Below, in pieces: positions 1 through 12,067 of a stretch of DNA of 64,000 nt. Location: NCBI RefSeq assembly GCF_033473495.1, contig NC_088943.1:1778001-1842000 (forward strand). Reading direction: 5' to 3'. A program made the translations under genes and the position numbers. Under the pieces are notes generated by a model, which saw nothing but the letters and a program-made list of their open reading frames with translations, was not told where the DNA came from and searched no databases. Position 1 is the first letter of the stretch. Every line of letters begins with the position of its first letter. This stretch comes from Cercospora beticola (lineage: Eukaryota > Ascomycota > Dothideomycetes > Mycosphaerellales > Mycosphaerellaceae).

Positions 1-3000
1 GGCCGGCGCCGACGACGGGGTAGTAAAAGACTGTCCAGGTGAAGATTCCAGAGAGGATTTGCCACGGGACTTCGACGATGATGTTCGCCAGTAGGAAAGC
101 CTTCCAGCTGTATGCTTTGCTTGGACGCTCTCTGACCTCGTACAAAGCGCGTTGCGTGACGAAAAGCGGCATGACCTGGTTTGTGATATTGGTGAAGATA
201 CAGACGACCATAAAGACGGCGTAGAGGACGTTCTGCATTCCTTGCAGCGAGGTTTGGGCGTCGTAGAATGAGAAGCCAATGAACAGGCCCGAGCAGAATC
301 CAAGTCCAATCTTCGCAATAATGTATTCCGGCATCCGCCAGTACTGCTGGAACACTCGCTTCGTGACTTCGACCATCTGGGCAGAGAGCGGCATGGCAAA
401 TTCGGACTGCGCCATAGCATGGTCGTCATCGCTGGAAGAAGTCAATTGTCGCTGAGTCTGATGAATTTCCTCGATTTCGTCCTGAAGTCGTTCGGCTTCA
501 GGACTTTGTCGCCACGTAGAAACCCAGTCTGCTTTCTCATCTCCAACGATGTCGAGCATGTACTCTGCAGGGTTCTCTTCCGGATCGCAAGGCCTGGCTC
601 CGTTCTTGGTGAAGTAGTCGAGTAGCGTTCTGTAGTCTTGTCCAATCTCACCGAAATATACTGTTTGTCCGCCTTTCCGGAGGAAGAGAAGGCGATCGAA
701 CTCTGCAAACAATGTAGCACTGGGCTGATGGATTGTGCACAAGACAGCCTGTCCGTTGTCGGCCAACTTTCGCAGTAGAGAGCAAATAGCCCATGCACTT
801 TGAGAGTCAAGTCCACTTGTTGGTTCGTCGAGGAAAAGGAGCAACTTGGGCTTCGCGGCAAGCCTGTGGGATTGTCAGTCAGCAGGTGAATGCGAGTGAC
901 AGAGACGGGCTGCACTTACTCGACTCCAATGGTGAGCAACTTGCGCTGCTCAACGTTGAGTCCTTCACCAGGTACACCAACGACGGCTTCGGCGAAGTCC
1001 TCCATGCTAAGGAGCTTGATGATTTGTTCCACATATGCGAATTTCTCTTCTTTGGATACGCTTGCTGGCTGTCGAAGGAGCGCAGAAAAGCGAAGCGATT
1101 CTCTTACTGTTGCTGTGTCTAGATGCAGGTCTTGCTGCTGCACATAGCCTGTTTTCCGCTGGAAACTTGCATCAAGAGGGGCACCATTGACGAACATGGA
1201 GCCAGTAATGACACCCATGCTGACACGTTGAGCGAGCACCTAAAGTTAAATGCGTGTCAGTTCAAGCAGAAAGCTGTATAGTCGAAAGTCAAACTTACGT
1301 CCAGTAGAGTCGTCTTTCCTGCACCAGAGGTACCCATCAAGGCGGTCAGTGTACCAGGTTTGACATATCCACTAATGTCGTCAAGCAGACGTCGAGGTTC
1401 ACCTTTGATCTCAATGTCGTAGGTGACATTTCGCCATGTAAACATGTCCGTCTGCGCAGTGATCTGGATATCACTCGTGCTGTCGTTGCTCTTCTCATCC
1501 TCGGTGCTGAGGTCTTTGATGGGTTTCGCCCTGTCCGGTTCGCCAGCCTCGACATCGGTTGCTTTCTTCGCATTGGCGTCTTTCAAGTAGTCCGGCACGC
1601 GCCCGCGACGAAATACGAGGACCTCCGCTTTCGATGCAGTCGTCGAGTTGAGTTCCACAATGGTGAAGTACAGCGACAAGAATCCGATCAGGAACGCGAT
1701 GAGGATCCCAAAGTTTCGCCAGACGTGGTCATAAGTGTACCCAAAAGCGGCATCAATGAATGCATCGCCTTGTACCGTCAATTGGCCAGCCACCGCACCA
1801 CGCGATGAGCAAACGAAGGTGTCTCCTGTCAGATTCGCATAGTCCGGGACAAAGACAGCGCAATCGAACTCCCTGCCATGGAATTCGTTGGCTACCAGAA
1901 TTTCGAATCCGTAGAAGACTGGATTGATCCAGCGAATCCAAGCAAACCAGTCTTTCATATATTGCGTAGGAAGAATGAACCCGGTGTACACTGCGACCGC
2001 TAGTAGGAGGACTCCGCAATATGTCATCGCCTGCGACACGGTAGACGACAGTGCCGCGATCGATCTGAACAGTGCCGCCATGGTAAATGTCGCGATATAA
2101 GTGATTAGGAAGTAGAGGAAGAAGTTTCCTGGCTCAGCCCTCAATCCGGAGAGAAAGTAGATAACCACGTTGAACGCCGTCCCAAGCAGGAATTTGGGGA
2201 TAATGTCGATTACGACCCCTGCGATCGCTTCCGTGGCGGGATGATAGAAGGCGTAGGACTTGTGTTTCTCTACGATGGGTCGCTGCTCGTATAAGGCGTT
2301 CACCTCATTAATGGCGGCGAACACGCAAAGCAGGATGGCGAAGAACAATGTCGCTCCTCTAGCGGAGAAAGACGCGGTGTCATCTTCACCACCAAAGTAG
2401 ATGCTACCGATGAGAAGTGCCTGTGCGGCTTAGTATGAGCGACCAAGTTGGGATGTTGGATGTACTCACCATGATGATGTTCATGACTATGGGCGCGACC
2501 GTGGCCGGTGGATCGCCTAGTATACGCTGAAATGCGCGTTTGGTATTGAGCTTGATCTGCATAGGCACGCTGACGGTGTATGGCGACGATTTGCGCGTGT
2601 GCCGTGATTGCACACCAGATTTGAAATCACGGAAGTCCTGTAGCTCCTCTGGGTTTCCAATGGGCTTTTCCTGCTCGTATTCGGCGATCTCGCGCTGCAG
2701 TTGCTGGTACTCAGGGCTATTCTTCCAGTATGCTTCGAACTCGTCCGGCGTACGTGGGACCTTGCTGTGGTATCCGGCACGCGGTTGTCTCTCGCCCGGG
2801 TTGGTGACACTTGTCAAGAAGTCTCCCGCTGTCTGTCGAGGAGGACAGTACCAACCCATGCGCTCGAAGTAGGCCTTGCCATCTTTAGCCTTACCAAAGA
2901 ATACCTGTCGCCCTTCGTACAGCACGACAGCTTTGTCGAAGACATCATAGATGGGCTGACTGGCTTGATAAATCGCTACGATGTGCGCTGAGCCATCGAG

Positions 3001-4202
3001 ATCTGCGTTGACACGGAGAGCTTTCACAAATTTGAGAGCAGTTGCTGAGTCGAGACCTCGCGTTGAATTGTCCTGATCATGGTCAGCCGGTGTCGCAATA
3101 GCAAGAACGTGGGGCTGTGGAACTCACCCAGGCTGCAACAGCAGGCTTGGCCAGTGCCATTTCTGCTATGCTGACACGTTTTCGCTCGCCTCCTGAGACA
3201 CCTCGGATAAAGTCGTTGCCGACCTTGGTGTTGTATGTGTGGCTCAAGCCGTATCTGGACAGGCTGGGTCAGAGCTGGGTTACGCTCAGTGGATTGCGGC
3301 ACTTACACGGCCATTATAACTTTGGTGACATGCTCGACGGCGTCTTGTCGCGAGCCTTGGTACGGGCGGTTCTGTGGCATTCGCAGTGCAGCAGCGTGCT
3401 CGAGAGTTTGACCAACCTATCACGGCGTAGCGCCATTAGCAATCATCGCGAAGAACATTCAACGTGGAAAGCATACCGTCAGGTGTGGAAAATGCTTGTC
3501 CACTTCTTGATTGTAGATCACTTCACCCTTGAACTCCTTCATCATTCTGTTCTGCTCGATGCCGTTGTAGTGTATGACCGTATCGTGGTCCACTTGCAAT
3601 CCATGCATCTCTCCTGTAAGAGTTTTCAACAGCGTGCTGCAACCTGCACCAGGACGTCCAAGAACGACGAGAAGTTCGCCGCTTTTGACCAGGCCGTTGA
3701 AGTCTTTGAGAATGTGACGGGGTACCTTCTTTCTTGATCTCCACATGTCACCCGCTCGGAATGGTGCTGTGAGTAAGCTGCCGACGGTGGACTGAATGTT
3801 CAGAGCCGGTCCAGTGCCTCGCACGTTGACATTGCGAAAAGCTACGCCTGTACGCTTGACCTTGATGCCTTCTTCGTTTGTCATCTTCGTGTTCCATCGA
3901 ATCCATTTGTAGAGGTCGAATTTGTCGCTGCTGGGGTCAAAAACATCATCGTCCGGTTGCAGCCCTTGCAACGTCGCATATCGATCTAGTGCGTTCGGGT
4001 TGGACTGTGAGGCGGCATTGCTGAGAGCGCCTATTGACTGCTGCTTGGCTAGCGAGGCCAAATGGGTTAAAGTCTTTGCATCTTCAAGCTCCAAGTAGTC
4101 GTGTCGACGGATGATCTCCAGCTCGTCCTGCTCTGTGAGGCTGATGCCATCGTCGCTGTCCGTCTTCTTCTCCTCCACCGCCATCGTTGATCCTTGACTC
4201 AT
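1..4202 (-). CDS. PDR-type (ABCG) multidrug ABC transporter, 3' end beyond window
   Basis: Plasma-membrane ATP-driven efflux pump of the fungal pleiotropic drug resistance family (CDR/PDR5 type). Spliced by eye into seven exons: 4202-3477, 3416-3307, 3254-3128, 3072-2470, 2420-1299, 1239-920 and 863 to beyond base 1, all with GT-AG introns and continuous frame. This gives about 1290 of the usual 1450-1500 residues; the last membrane segments lie off the left edge. Order is NBD1, TMD1, NBD2, TMD2. NBD1 has the fungal-type degenerate Walker [13 protein letters not shown] (about residues 182-193) and signature [13 protein letters not shown]2 has a normal Walker [13 protein letters not shown] and the Walker B run [13 protein letters not shown]. 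This NBD asymmetry is normal for the family. The start is the ATG at 4202; an in-frame extension upstream begins only with TTG. It may export drugs, plant compounds or a secondary metabolite; no substrate can be read from the sequence. Confidence 0.95.
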
Positions 4203-5801
4203 GGTGCTGCTGTAAGGACAACGGCGTTCCTTCCACAACGAGTCTTCAAGTCAGCCACCGAGCAAAGGGTGTCCACGGATTTGTACAGCCTGGCTAGACG
4301 TGTAGGACGGAGACTTTTGTATAGCATGTTGACCATCCCCGGTCGCCCGCTGTCTGAGAACGGAGACCGCAAACATCGATCTCCCGTGAGTTAATCAGCA
4401 TGGTGCTGTGGACGTGCTGCCATTGTACGCCATGGTTTGCGTGCAGGGGAACGGACACGGAGTCGGAAAGGTTTCAGGTTGCCGATCCGGTTGCTGGCAG
4501 CATATAGGACGGAGCCAGGTCGCATTCCTCGTAGCACACCAGGCAGCCATGCTCAAAATCGCTCACATCGTTGAGCAGCCTATGGGGACTAACACCGAAT
4601 AGGCCAAGGTGTCATCGGGCTGACGAACAATCAGTGCATATAAACAGCTCAACGAGCCCGCGGTGACTTGTTTTGCGGATCGAGGCCGACGAATGTCGTT
4701 ACCGTCTTGCTTGGCAGATGGCGTGCCATGGGTACCATGCTCAGACGAAGCAGCGTGAGAACTCAAAGAGTCATCACTGGCTCGCTTATGGCGCAGATCC
4801 GAAGATATACACAGCCTTATGTATGCATTAGAGGTCTATGCAGTGCATTAGTGGGCTATGTAAAGTGATGCGCTGTGCATAAACGTGCTAGTGCCGGTAT
4901 GTGGTAGGCTTGGTCGTCAGCATGTGATCTTGGCGCTCCTTTTGTGAGGCTTGGTTGTGTAGTCAGCGGAACAATGTGGGTGAGGGCTGCGGATGTGCTT
5001 CGTAATCCGAGCGGCCGCTTCGTATGTCCGACGGCGCTTGTTTCGACGGCACCTGGTAGCTGGCGTCCACGATCGACCGCTACAGCTTTGGGTATACGGT
5101 ATTGCAGAGCTGTGATATTGTAATCAAGTGCGTTCAGTCACCAAAAGATGAGTGAAGATGGGCCGAGAGGCATCTGGGCGATATGCACGATGCCTGGCGT
5201 CCAACATGTCTCCGGGGTGTTTTCGTCAGCCATATTGGACAAAGACTGCTGCCGTTGCCTGCCGATGGTCAGCCCGATAGAGCGCTTGTCCTTGTGTGTG
5301 CTGATGTTGAGGTGTTTGGAGATTGTCGTGGAACATCACCACTCTCCTTCTCAACCTTGCTGGAGGATGACGCAGGGTCGGGATCGGACAAACGTTTTTG
5401 CGGCGATTTTATCGGCGATGTCGTTTCGCTCGTCTCCATCGGCGAACTTCTATCTTCCGTCTCCTTTCGTCTTCTCTCTACCACAGTCATGCCGACATTT
5501 ATGATCTTGGCGTTCGGAACTACAGAGGCACCTGTCTTGGCCCCCCTAACCAGTTGATTGCAGACAAGACAGCAGGCGTGAAGAAGCTCTGCCCGGGAAG
5601 ATGCAAGCTGTCGTCTGGGTTAAGACCTGGCAGGACGAGCGGCACCATTAGCCGCAATTGACAAGTCAAGCCAGCATCCCCAACACGAATAAGACGGATG
5701 GTACTGGAGCTTTTTCGGGAAGCTTGAGATGAACTTTCAATCCAGCAAAGCTCATTCTCTCATGGAAATCTGCATTCGAATTCGTATCACGCTTACTGAG
5801 C
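4203..5801. other. intergenic region, no supported gene
   Basis: About 1.6 kb between the PDR transporter start and the MFS transporter stop. It holds only short open frames. The best is a 73-codon Ser/Pro-rich frame on the minus strand (5490-5269) with no recognisable domain. I see no repeats or RNA genes here. It should contain the PDR transporter promoter on its left side. Confidence 0.5.
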
Positions 5802-7443
5802 CTAGAACATCTCATACCTCCATCTCAACTCCACCATCTCTTGCGTCACTCCTCCCTTCATGACTTTCGCAATGAGTTCAGGTTTGTCAGAATCAAGACG
5901 CTTGTTCTCACGAAGCACAAGCCAGCGGTAAACACTGATCGTGGCTGCAAAAAGTAAAGCGCAGCCCATGAGCGCTCCAAATGCCGCATAGAAGTGTGGA
6001 GGTGCGTAGTACAGGTAGGATGACCAAATGTTGGAGGTCCCACCAATGGCATTGACCAGAGCGGAAGCGGCGGCACGTTTCGAGACTGGCCGTGCTAGAT
6101 GCAGGTTGATGGTCTTGAAAAGCAGAATCTGTGGTCCAACTGATGCGAATGGCAGGATCATCATCGCAAAGTATCGAGCTCCGACGTTTTGAGTCGACAT
6201 TGGAATGATGTACATCACAGTGGCGATGGCGATACACACCAGGATGATGGGATATACCGTATTCTTCCTGTCCGAGAAGAAGGAGATGCCGTAGTACACA
6301 AACCCGGCAAGGATGTATGGCGGTGCCGTCAAAAGCAGGCTGATCGTTCGCGAGTAGCCGAGCGAAGCTACTAGAGACGGAAAGTAGTTTGCGATGGAGC
6401 CTTGACCTTGGGAGAACATGTTGCAGAGGATGAGTAGGATGAGTTTCGGATCCGATAACGCGGCAGCGAAGCCTTTGAGGACACTCTCATTTTCCGTGCC
6501 TTCTGCCGCTCCTGCTTCGGATTCGATACGCCAGACCGCCAATTCTCGCTCGGTTGTGGACAGCATGCGACAATTGTGAGGGAACTCAGGCATAATGAAG
6601 GCAAAGATCAGACCGATTCCTACAGTCGCAGAACCTCTGAAGGTGAGTGCAGTCAGCATCAGGCCAAGCAACCACAGAGCACATGGTAACTTACTCGATA
6701 ATGAACAGCCATCGCCAGCCCGCAATCCCATGCGTTCCATCAAGCTGGAGTATAGCAGCAGCGAAGAGTCCGCCAAATGCGTTGCCCACCTGCTGCGCAA
6801 TATAAAGTCCAGCAAGACGCTTTCCAAGCTCTTTCTTCGTGTACCACGCAGACAAGTAGTAGATCGCTCCAGGGAAAAAAACCGCTTCTACAATTCCAAG
6901 CACGCATCGTACTGCCAGGAGCTGGCCATATGTCTGTACAGCAGATGTCGCCGCCGAGATCGCGCCCCAAATCACTGCAGCGGAGCAGATGTACAATCCT
7001 GGTCTCGAAATCTTGGTGATGATTAGGTTGCTGGGAATCTGGAAAGGCAGGTAACCTGCGAATAAGATGGAGATTGCTGTAGCGAATTGTTGCTCGTTTA
7101 TCTGTAAGTCGTCCATGATGCCTTGCAGTTTGGCAGCAGAGAGGTTCTGACGATCGATATAGTTGAGGATGTACAGAATTCCGATTGTTGGTAAGATGAT
7201 GAGATCCATCTTGCGAACCAGTTTCCGGTTGAGGCGGGCATTCTCCTCATGGCTGAGATTGTGGACTGCTGCGGGTTCGCGAGGATTGGGCAAGTGGCTG
7301 AGATCTTTCCACATTCCAACGCCGACAGTGCTGACGTTGTCTTCGCCTTCATCAAGCTGAGGTTTCTTGTCTGCGTCGACCTCTCCAGGAGTTGCAGCAA
7401 TACTGGGCCCCTTGTCCGGCTGGGAAGAGATGGCGCTGGCCAT
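5802..7443 (-). CDS. MFS transporter, anion:cation symporter (Dal5/TNA1-like) family
   Basis: Twelve-helix major facilitator permease that probably imports an organic anion or carboxylate. Two exons, 7443-6695 and 6636-5802, are separated by a 58-base GTAAGT...CAG intron, giving about 527 residues. The N-terminal cytosolic stretch ends in RKLVRKMDLIILPTIGILY, followed by LNYIDRQNLSAAKLQG, the usual first-helix region of the allantoate/nicotinate permease family; the loop after helix 2 and the central cytosolic loop are also typical. The start ATG at 7443 gives a family-normal N-terminus. It is divergent from the aldolase gene at 8183 and shares with it a 739-base promoter containing an exact 16-base palindrome. 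Context suggests it brings in the substrate of the neighbouring enzymes. The family call is firm; the substrate is unknown. Confidence 0.93.
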
Positions 7444-8182
7444 GACTGTTCGTGGAGCGAAGAGAAGTGTATCGGAAAGAGGCAGAGATACCTCACTCGC
7501 ATACTACACAACACACTCTTGGTGAACCTTATATGACTATCACTTATCAATACATTACCTACTGCGCGATACGGACCCTCGGATAGGACGTGGCTTGCGT
7601 CTACACTCTAGCCATTCCCAATGCCGTCTGCCTTGCAACTCCTCCTCATCTGATGATAAGGCGCACAGCAAGTACTTCTGGGAAGCCGATTGTACTCCAG
7701 GGACTCCGCTAATGCTTGTCGATGGTAAGTGAAGTTGAGGAGGAGTACGAAGGCCGACGCTCACGGCAATGCCCCGGCCCGAAAGATAGGATCCCTGTCA
7801 AGCTTGGGAGGAGCTCCTCCCAACTCCTCCTCCTCCCAAATCTGCAGTTGCCGGTCTTCTCCACACTACTTCAGCGACGCATCATGCAAGGTACGCAGCA
7901 GCCTGAGCTCCGTACGCAGTGTGCATCCGGAGGAACGATGCAGTCATCGCGATGTAGACAGCGCGATTGGTCCGGTAAGGTCAAATGCTCCGCTCTGTGA
8001 TTTCGACATCGGCGAGGAAGTCAACGTCTCTGGGCAGTACATCTTGAGGACTGTCCTCTTTCAAGCGCACTCCCACCTCCATCTACAAGAAATTCGTCCT
8101 CAGCACCCCCTCATCTTTCTCTTGGTGTATCCTTCCAAGCAGCAGACTCCCAGCAAAAGAGTCCACAGTACATCTTAACAAC
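7444..8182. promoter_or_regulatory. bidirectional promoter between MFS transporter and aldolase
   Basis: A 739-base divergent intergenic region with no credible gene. It contains the palindrome at 7806-7821, followed at once by a run of CTCC-type repeats, and further GGAGGAG/CTCCTCC half sites near 7636 and 7733. The arrangement suggests joint regulation of the transporter and the aldolase. Confidence 0.6.
7806..7821. promoter_or_regulatory. 16-base perfect palindrome GGGAGGAGCTCCTCCC
   Basis: Seen directly: a perfect inverted repeat of the half site GGGAGGAG in the MFS/aldolase promoter. The identical 16 bases occur at 10436-10451 in the other divergent promoter of the same block. It is a likely binding site for a dimeric regulator or a tandem zinc-finger protein; the C2H2 factor at 12553 is the obvious candidate. 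Binding is inference. Confidence 0.6.
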
Positions 8183-9007
8183 ATGGGCAGCATATCTCCG
8201 CCTTCGCCAGAATTTGCAACACCACTCACCACAAAAGTCCAAAATGATCGCCTCCGACTACTCAACAAGCTCAAATCCGGAGACTACCCCGTCATGACAT
8301 TCATGGCAATTCCCTCCGTCCGCATGGCCCAAATCGTAGCCCTCACAGACCTCGACGGCATCATCATCGACTGCGAACACGGCCACATCGGAGACGACGC
8401 AATGCACAACTCCGTAGCAGCAATTTCCGCACTCGGCGTGTCACCCATCATCCGAATTCGCGGTCCAGCTCACGATATCATCAAGCGGGCTCTTGATACA
8501 GGAGCACACGGCATCATGGTCCCTCAAATCAATACAGCAGAAGAAGCAGCTCAAGTCGTAGCGTCATCTAAGTTTCCGCCTCAAGGAATTCGAGGCCAGG
8601 GATCGGCGTTTCCTGCTATCGGTCATGGTCTCACAACACCAGAATACATGAAATCCGCGAATGAAACGATTATTACAATGATTCAAATCGAAACTCGCGA
8701 GGGGTTGGAAAACGTCGACGCGATCGCTGCTACACCAGGCGTAGATTTGATTTTCATCGGACCTAATGATCTCGCGCAAGCTTTACTGGGCTATGTGCCA
8801 GCTCGAGGAGATGAGCCAGAATTCGTCAAAGCGATCGAGAAAATTGTTGGTGCGGCGAGGAGACATGGGAAGTGGGCGGGAAGAATGGTGAATAATGGTG
8901 TTACAGCGAAAGAAGCGAGAGGGAAGTATGATACTGTGGCTATGACGGGTGATACGAAGGCGATTCAGAATTGGTATGTTAGTGAGTTGGTGACTGCTAG
9001 GTCGTAG
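8183..9007 (+). CDS. HpcH/HpaI-family aldolase
   Basis: Intronless, 274 residues. Members of this class II pyruvate-aldolase family split 2-keto-3-deoxy or 4-hydroxy-2-oxo acids into pyruvate (or oxaloacetate) and an aldehyde, using a divalent metal. Visible family landmarks are IIIDCEHGHIGD with the catalytic-region His, IIRIRG with the conserved Arg, MIQIETREG with the metal-binding Glu, and LIFIGPNDLAQALLG with the metal-binding Asp. The length matches the family. The ATG at 8183 is in a good context and 181 bases downstream of the CTCC-rich zone. No targeting signal is seen, so it is probably cytosolic. Substrate is not deducible; 2-keto-3-deoxy sugar acids or aromatic meta-cleavage products are the usual ones. 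It is divergent from the MFS gene and convergent with the RidA gene. Confidence 0.93.
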   Translation: MGSISPPSPEFATPLTTKVQNDRLRLLNKLKSGDYPVMTFMAIPSVRMAQIVALTDLDGIIIDCEHGHIGDDAMHNSVAAISALGVSPIIRIRGPAHDIIKRALDTGAHGIMVPQINTAEEAAQVVASSKFPPQGIRGQGSAFPAIGHGLTTPEYMKSANETIITMIQIETREGLENVDAIAATPGVDLIFIGPNDLAQALLGYVPARGDEPEFVKAIEKIVGAARRHGKWAGRMVNNGVTAKEARGKYDTVAMTGDTKAIQNWYVSELVTARS

Positions 9008-9665
9008 GAGAGTGTATCCAACCAGATGGAGGTTCAATGTCTTCCAAAGACTGCCTTGTGGACTTTCCGGTGGCCTTGATGCTGTTCCAACTATTCCCGG
9101 CAAGATCACGCGCAAAAAGTGCACTGTCTCCAGATCAAGTGTTTCATCGCATTCATGCAGTAGAGTCACTGGGCGTAACGCCTGCATCAAGACTTGTCGA
9201 GTGAACACCAGCATCTACTCGTGGAAGCCGTTCATGCGCAGTGCTTCTGAATCAAGTGTTTCGTCGTATTCATGCAATATTTTTACCTGGGCGCTACGCC
9301 TACATTGAGGATCATAGAATGGACACCAGATGAGCCACGGTATCGCGCTCTTTCTAAATGCAATGTCACAAAGCGTTGATACGAGACCTAAGTCTAGCTA
9401 GCAAATCGTTCTGTCAAAACATGTACAACCAGTCTCGCAGCGTCGGAAGTCTTGAATATAATCGTTGGGAAACATGCCTCAACTCTCAATCAATCTCACT
9501 CTCACTGCCAACCGATCTACATTTCATCGAAACCTCCCATCAAAGATCATTCTAAGATACATGGAATCATCCCCCTCACTTTTGAAGAGCCCAAAACACA
9601 CATCCGCTAATTGCCATATGATGTTCATTCTGCCTCCGGGCTTCTATGAATAATAACATTCTCTT
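9008..9665. other. intergenic region with a 117-base tandem duplication
   Basis: Between the convergent aldolase and RidA genes. Two diverged copies of a roughly 60-base core, starting near 9135 and 9252 and each running from TCAAGTGTTTC to a G-C-rich CTGGGCG..ACGCCT block, lie 117 bases apart. No coding signal was found. Confidence 0.5.
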
Positions 9666-10142
9666 CTACGCCTGCGCAATACACTCAATCTCAATCACCG
9701 TCCCCTCTCCCGGCGGCACAGCCTGCAAACATGACCTCGAAGGCATCGGCTTCGGCAGAAATTCAATATACACCTCATTCATCGCTGCGAAATCTTTCAT
9801 ATCTGCTAGATACACATTGTATTTTACGACTTGTTCTAGTGAGGATCCGGAGAGTTCGAGAACTTCTTTGAGGTTTTGGAGGACGGTGCGCTGTTTGAAG
9901 TGTTAGGATTCGGTGGGGAAGGGGAGGTGGGTGGGGAGGTGGGAGCGTTACTGTTGCTTGTTTGATTTCGCCTGTTGCCGTTTGGCCGGCGCAGAAGACG
10001 AGGCCGGGGATTTTGGTTGCTGGGGCTGAGGGTATTGTTAGAAATCTGATCTCGAATCATGGGAATCGATGTTGTGGTTGATGTACTGACAGTTGTGTGG
10101 CTTGGGAGGGAATTTTTCGCTCGAGATCAGTTGGCGAGACAT
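9666..10142 (-). CDS. RidA / YjgF-YER057c family enamine/imine deaminase
   Basis: Small trimeric enzyme family that hydrolyses reactive 2-aminoacrylate-type imines. Three exons were assembled by eye: 10142-10091, 10025-9952 and 9890-9666, with introns of 65 and 61 bases; the result is 116 residues. Family landmarks are IPGLVFCAGQTA in the first strand region, TVLQNLKEVLE in the long helix, YLADMKDFAAMNEVY, and the C-terminal MPSRSCLQAV with the substrate-carboxylate-binding Arg, then GEGTVIEIECIA. The usual Tyr-Ser-Gln-Ala step before the first strand is absent, so the first exon boundary may be slightly off. No single open frame covers the gene because the exons are short. It sits in the catabolic block and may clean up an imine made by the neighbouring oxygenase; that role is inference. 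Confidence 0.82.
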
Positions 10143-10752
10143 GATTCCTGATTGTGTGTTGGTTTGACGTGTTGAGCAAAGAATGGATGAGTAGAGGGTT
10201 GAGTTCGAGCAGGTATGAAGGCGATTTCCAGGACGATAGGAAATTTTGTAGCTCGGTCAAGCCTAGGACGCCGGTTTTCGGTGCTACGTGATCCAACCCT
10301 ATGACCACCATTCACAGTCAATGCAGATAAGGAACCCCATCAGCTGCGCCCTCGACTAGACTGAATGTTGCTCACTGGCATGGAGATCGTGCATGTGGAG
10401 ATGTCATGCAAGGCGACCCACTTACCGCAGCAGATGGGAGGAGCTCCTCCCGGAGGAGCAGGGAGGAGCTCAGCATTGGCACTGATAGCAGTTCGGAGGA
10501 GCATCAAGGAGCATGAGCTCCAGATACCGGATCAGTCGTTGGAAGTTGTTAGTCGATCCAGCAAAGTCGGCAAGATGTCAGATAGGAATGTCGATATGGC
10601 AACATTCGGATCTGCCGCAGCTGTCAGCCACCAAAAGCTGAGAGATGGAGTCAAGCATATAACAGCTTGTCAGGGCTGATGATTGCTACTATTCGCATTT
10701 CTTCAGACATACCTGCACATCAGTCAACATCAGATTATCGATTGCATCGAAG
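10143..10752. promoter_or_regulatory. divergent promoter between RidA and the 2OG oxygenase
   Basis: A 610-base region with no credible gene. It holds the second copy of the 16-base palindrome (10436-10451) and, ten bases further on, an additional GGGAGGAGCT part site at 10461. Confidence 0.6.
10436..10451. promoter_or_regulatory. second exact copy of the GGGAGGAGCTCCTCCC palindrome
   Basis: Identical to 7806-7821. It lies about 294 bases upstream of RidA and 302 bases upstream of the oxygenase start. A GGAGGAGC repeat and a further GGGAGGAGCT follow directly, making a small cluster of half sites. Confidence 0.6.
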
Positions 10753-12067
10753 ATGGCGCCAACAGCTCCCTTCAGCCCTCCTTCGCCAACACAAACTGGC
10801 AAGCCTTTCGTTTCAGACTGGATCCCACCTCCAGCGACACAGCAGAAGGAAAGGTTTGCAAAGCTGAGCTCCATCGACTTGTCGCTTCTTGACTCCGAGG
10901 ATCCTGCAGTGGTCGAAGGTCTTGTCCAGCAAGTCAAGACAGCCATTCGAGACGATGGTTTCCTCTTCCTGGAGAACTATGGCGTATCGCTAGAACAGCT
11001 TCATCGTCAGTTCGCGCTGGCACAGTACTTGTATCACAATATTACCGAAGAAGATAAGGAAAGGCTGCTTTTCGATCCGGATACCGGTCGATGGTCGGGA
11101 TATAAGCACCCGTATGGCTTCAAGGTGAGCGGAAGTACCGTGCTTTCAGGTGATAACAGCTTGCTGATCTATTCATCAGCGTCATCGAGCAATGCCAGAC
11201 GGCATTGAGCAATTCAACTGGTACAAGGATGATTGGGACAATTTGGACCGAGTACCAAAGTGCCTGCACCCATTCATGGACGAGATCACCGTCTTTTGCG
11301 AGTATCTCACCAAGTCAGTCAACCGCAGACTGCTGACATTGTTCTCTCGCGTGCTGGAACTTCCAGATGACTACCTCTGGGAGAATGTGCAGTCGCACGG
11401 CAGCCCAACAGGCGAAGGCTACTTCCGGCATGCGCTCTTCCGACCAGTAGAGGAGACGACCAAGGAAGCTTCGAAAGGACTTCGAATGCATGGTCATACC
11501 GATTTTGGCCTGACAACTCTGCTGTTCTCTGTTCCGATCTCGTGTTTACAGATCTGGGGTCGCGATGAGCAGTGGCACTATGTGCCTTACAAGCCTGGAG
11601 CTTTGGTCGTTAACATTGGCGACACTCTCGAAATTGTGTCTGGCGGTCACTTCAAGGCCACGCGTCATCGAGTGTTCTCGCCGCCAGCTGACCAGCAGCA
11701 CGAAGAGCGACTTTCTTTGGTACTGTTCAACAGCTCTGTGGGCGACCTGCGCATGACACCGGCTGCGAGTAAGTCCGAATTCAGCACCTCTCTGTAAACA
11801 CTTGCTGACCAAGATCCTGTAGCATCACCACTTATCCAGCGAGAAGGTTGTGTCGAAGACCAAGGCGTATACAAAGAATTCGCCAGAAGAAGAGCCATGG
11901 GAATGGAGGTGCCAACAAATCGAGAATGGCGAGAAATACAGATCGCAACTGCAACAGATCCGACTGATACGGTTCGCAACCGGATTGGAGCAGATCAGGT
12001 GCTGGTCAATGGTAAGCTGATGCAGCAGCGAGACTACATGGGCGTCAGAGTAGTGCTTCCTGTGTAG
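10753..12067 (+). CDS. 2-oxoglutarate/Fe(II)-dependent oxygenase (isopenicillin N synthase-like)
   Basis: Cytosolic non-heme iron oxygenase, 401 residues from three exons: 10753-11124, 11180-11768 and 11823-12067 (introns of 55 and 54 bases). The N-terminal non-haem dioxygenase part (about residues 38-125) is followed by the double-stranded beta-helix core. The iron facial triad is visible as HTDFG (His, Asp) and the distal His in KATRHRV; the 2OG-binding Arg and Ser follow in RLSLVLF. Such enzymes hydroxylate, desaturate or close rings on small molecules. It shares a palindrome-bearing promoter with RidA and precedes the C2H2 regulator on the same strand by 485 bases. Within the block it may prepare or oxidise the imported substrate. 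The family call is firm, the substrate unknown. Confidence 0.92.
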
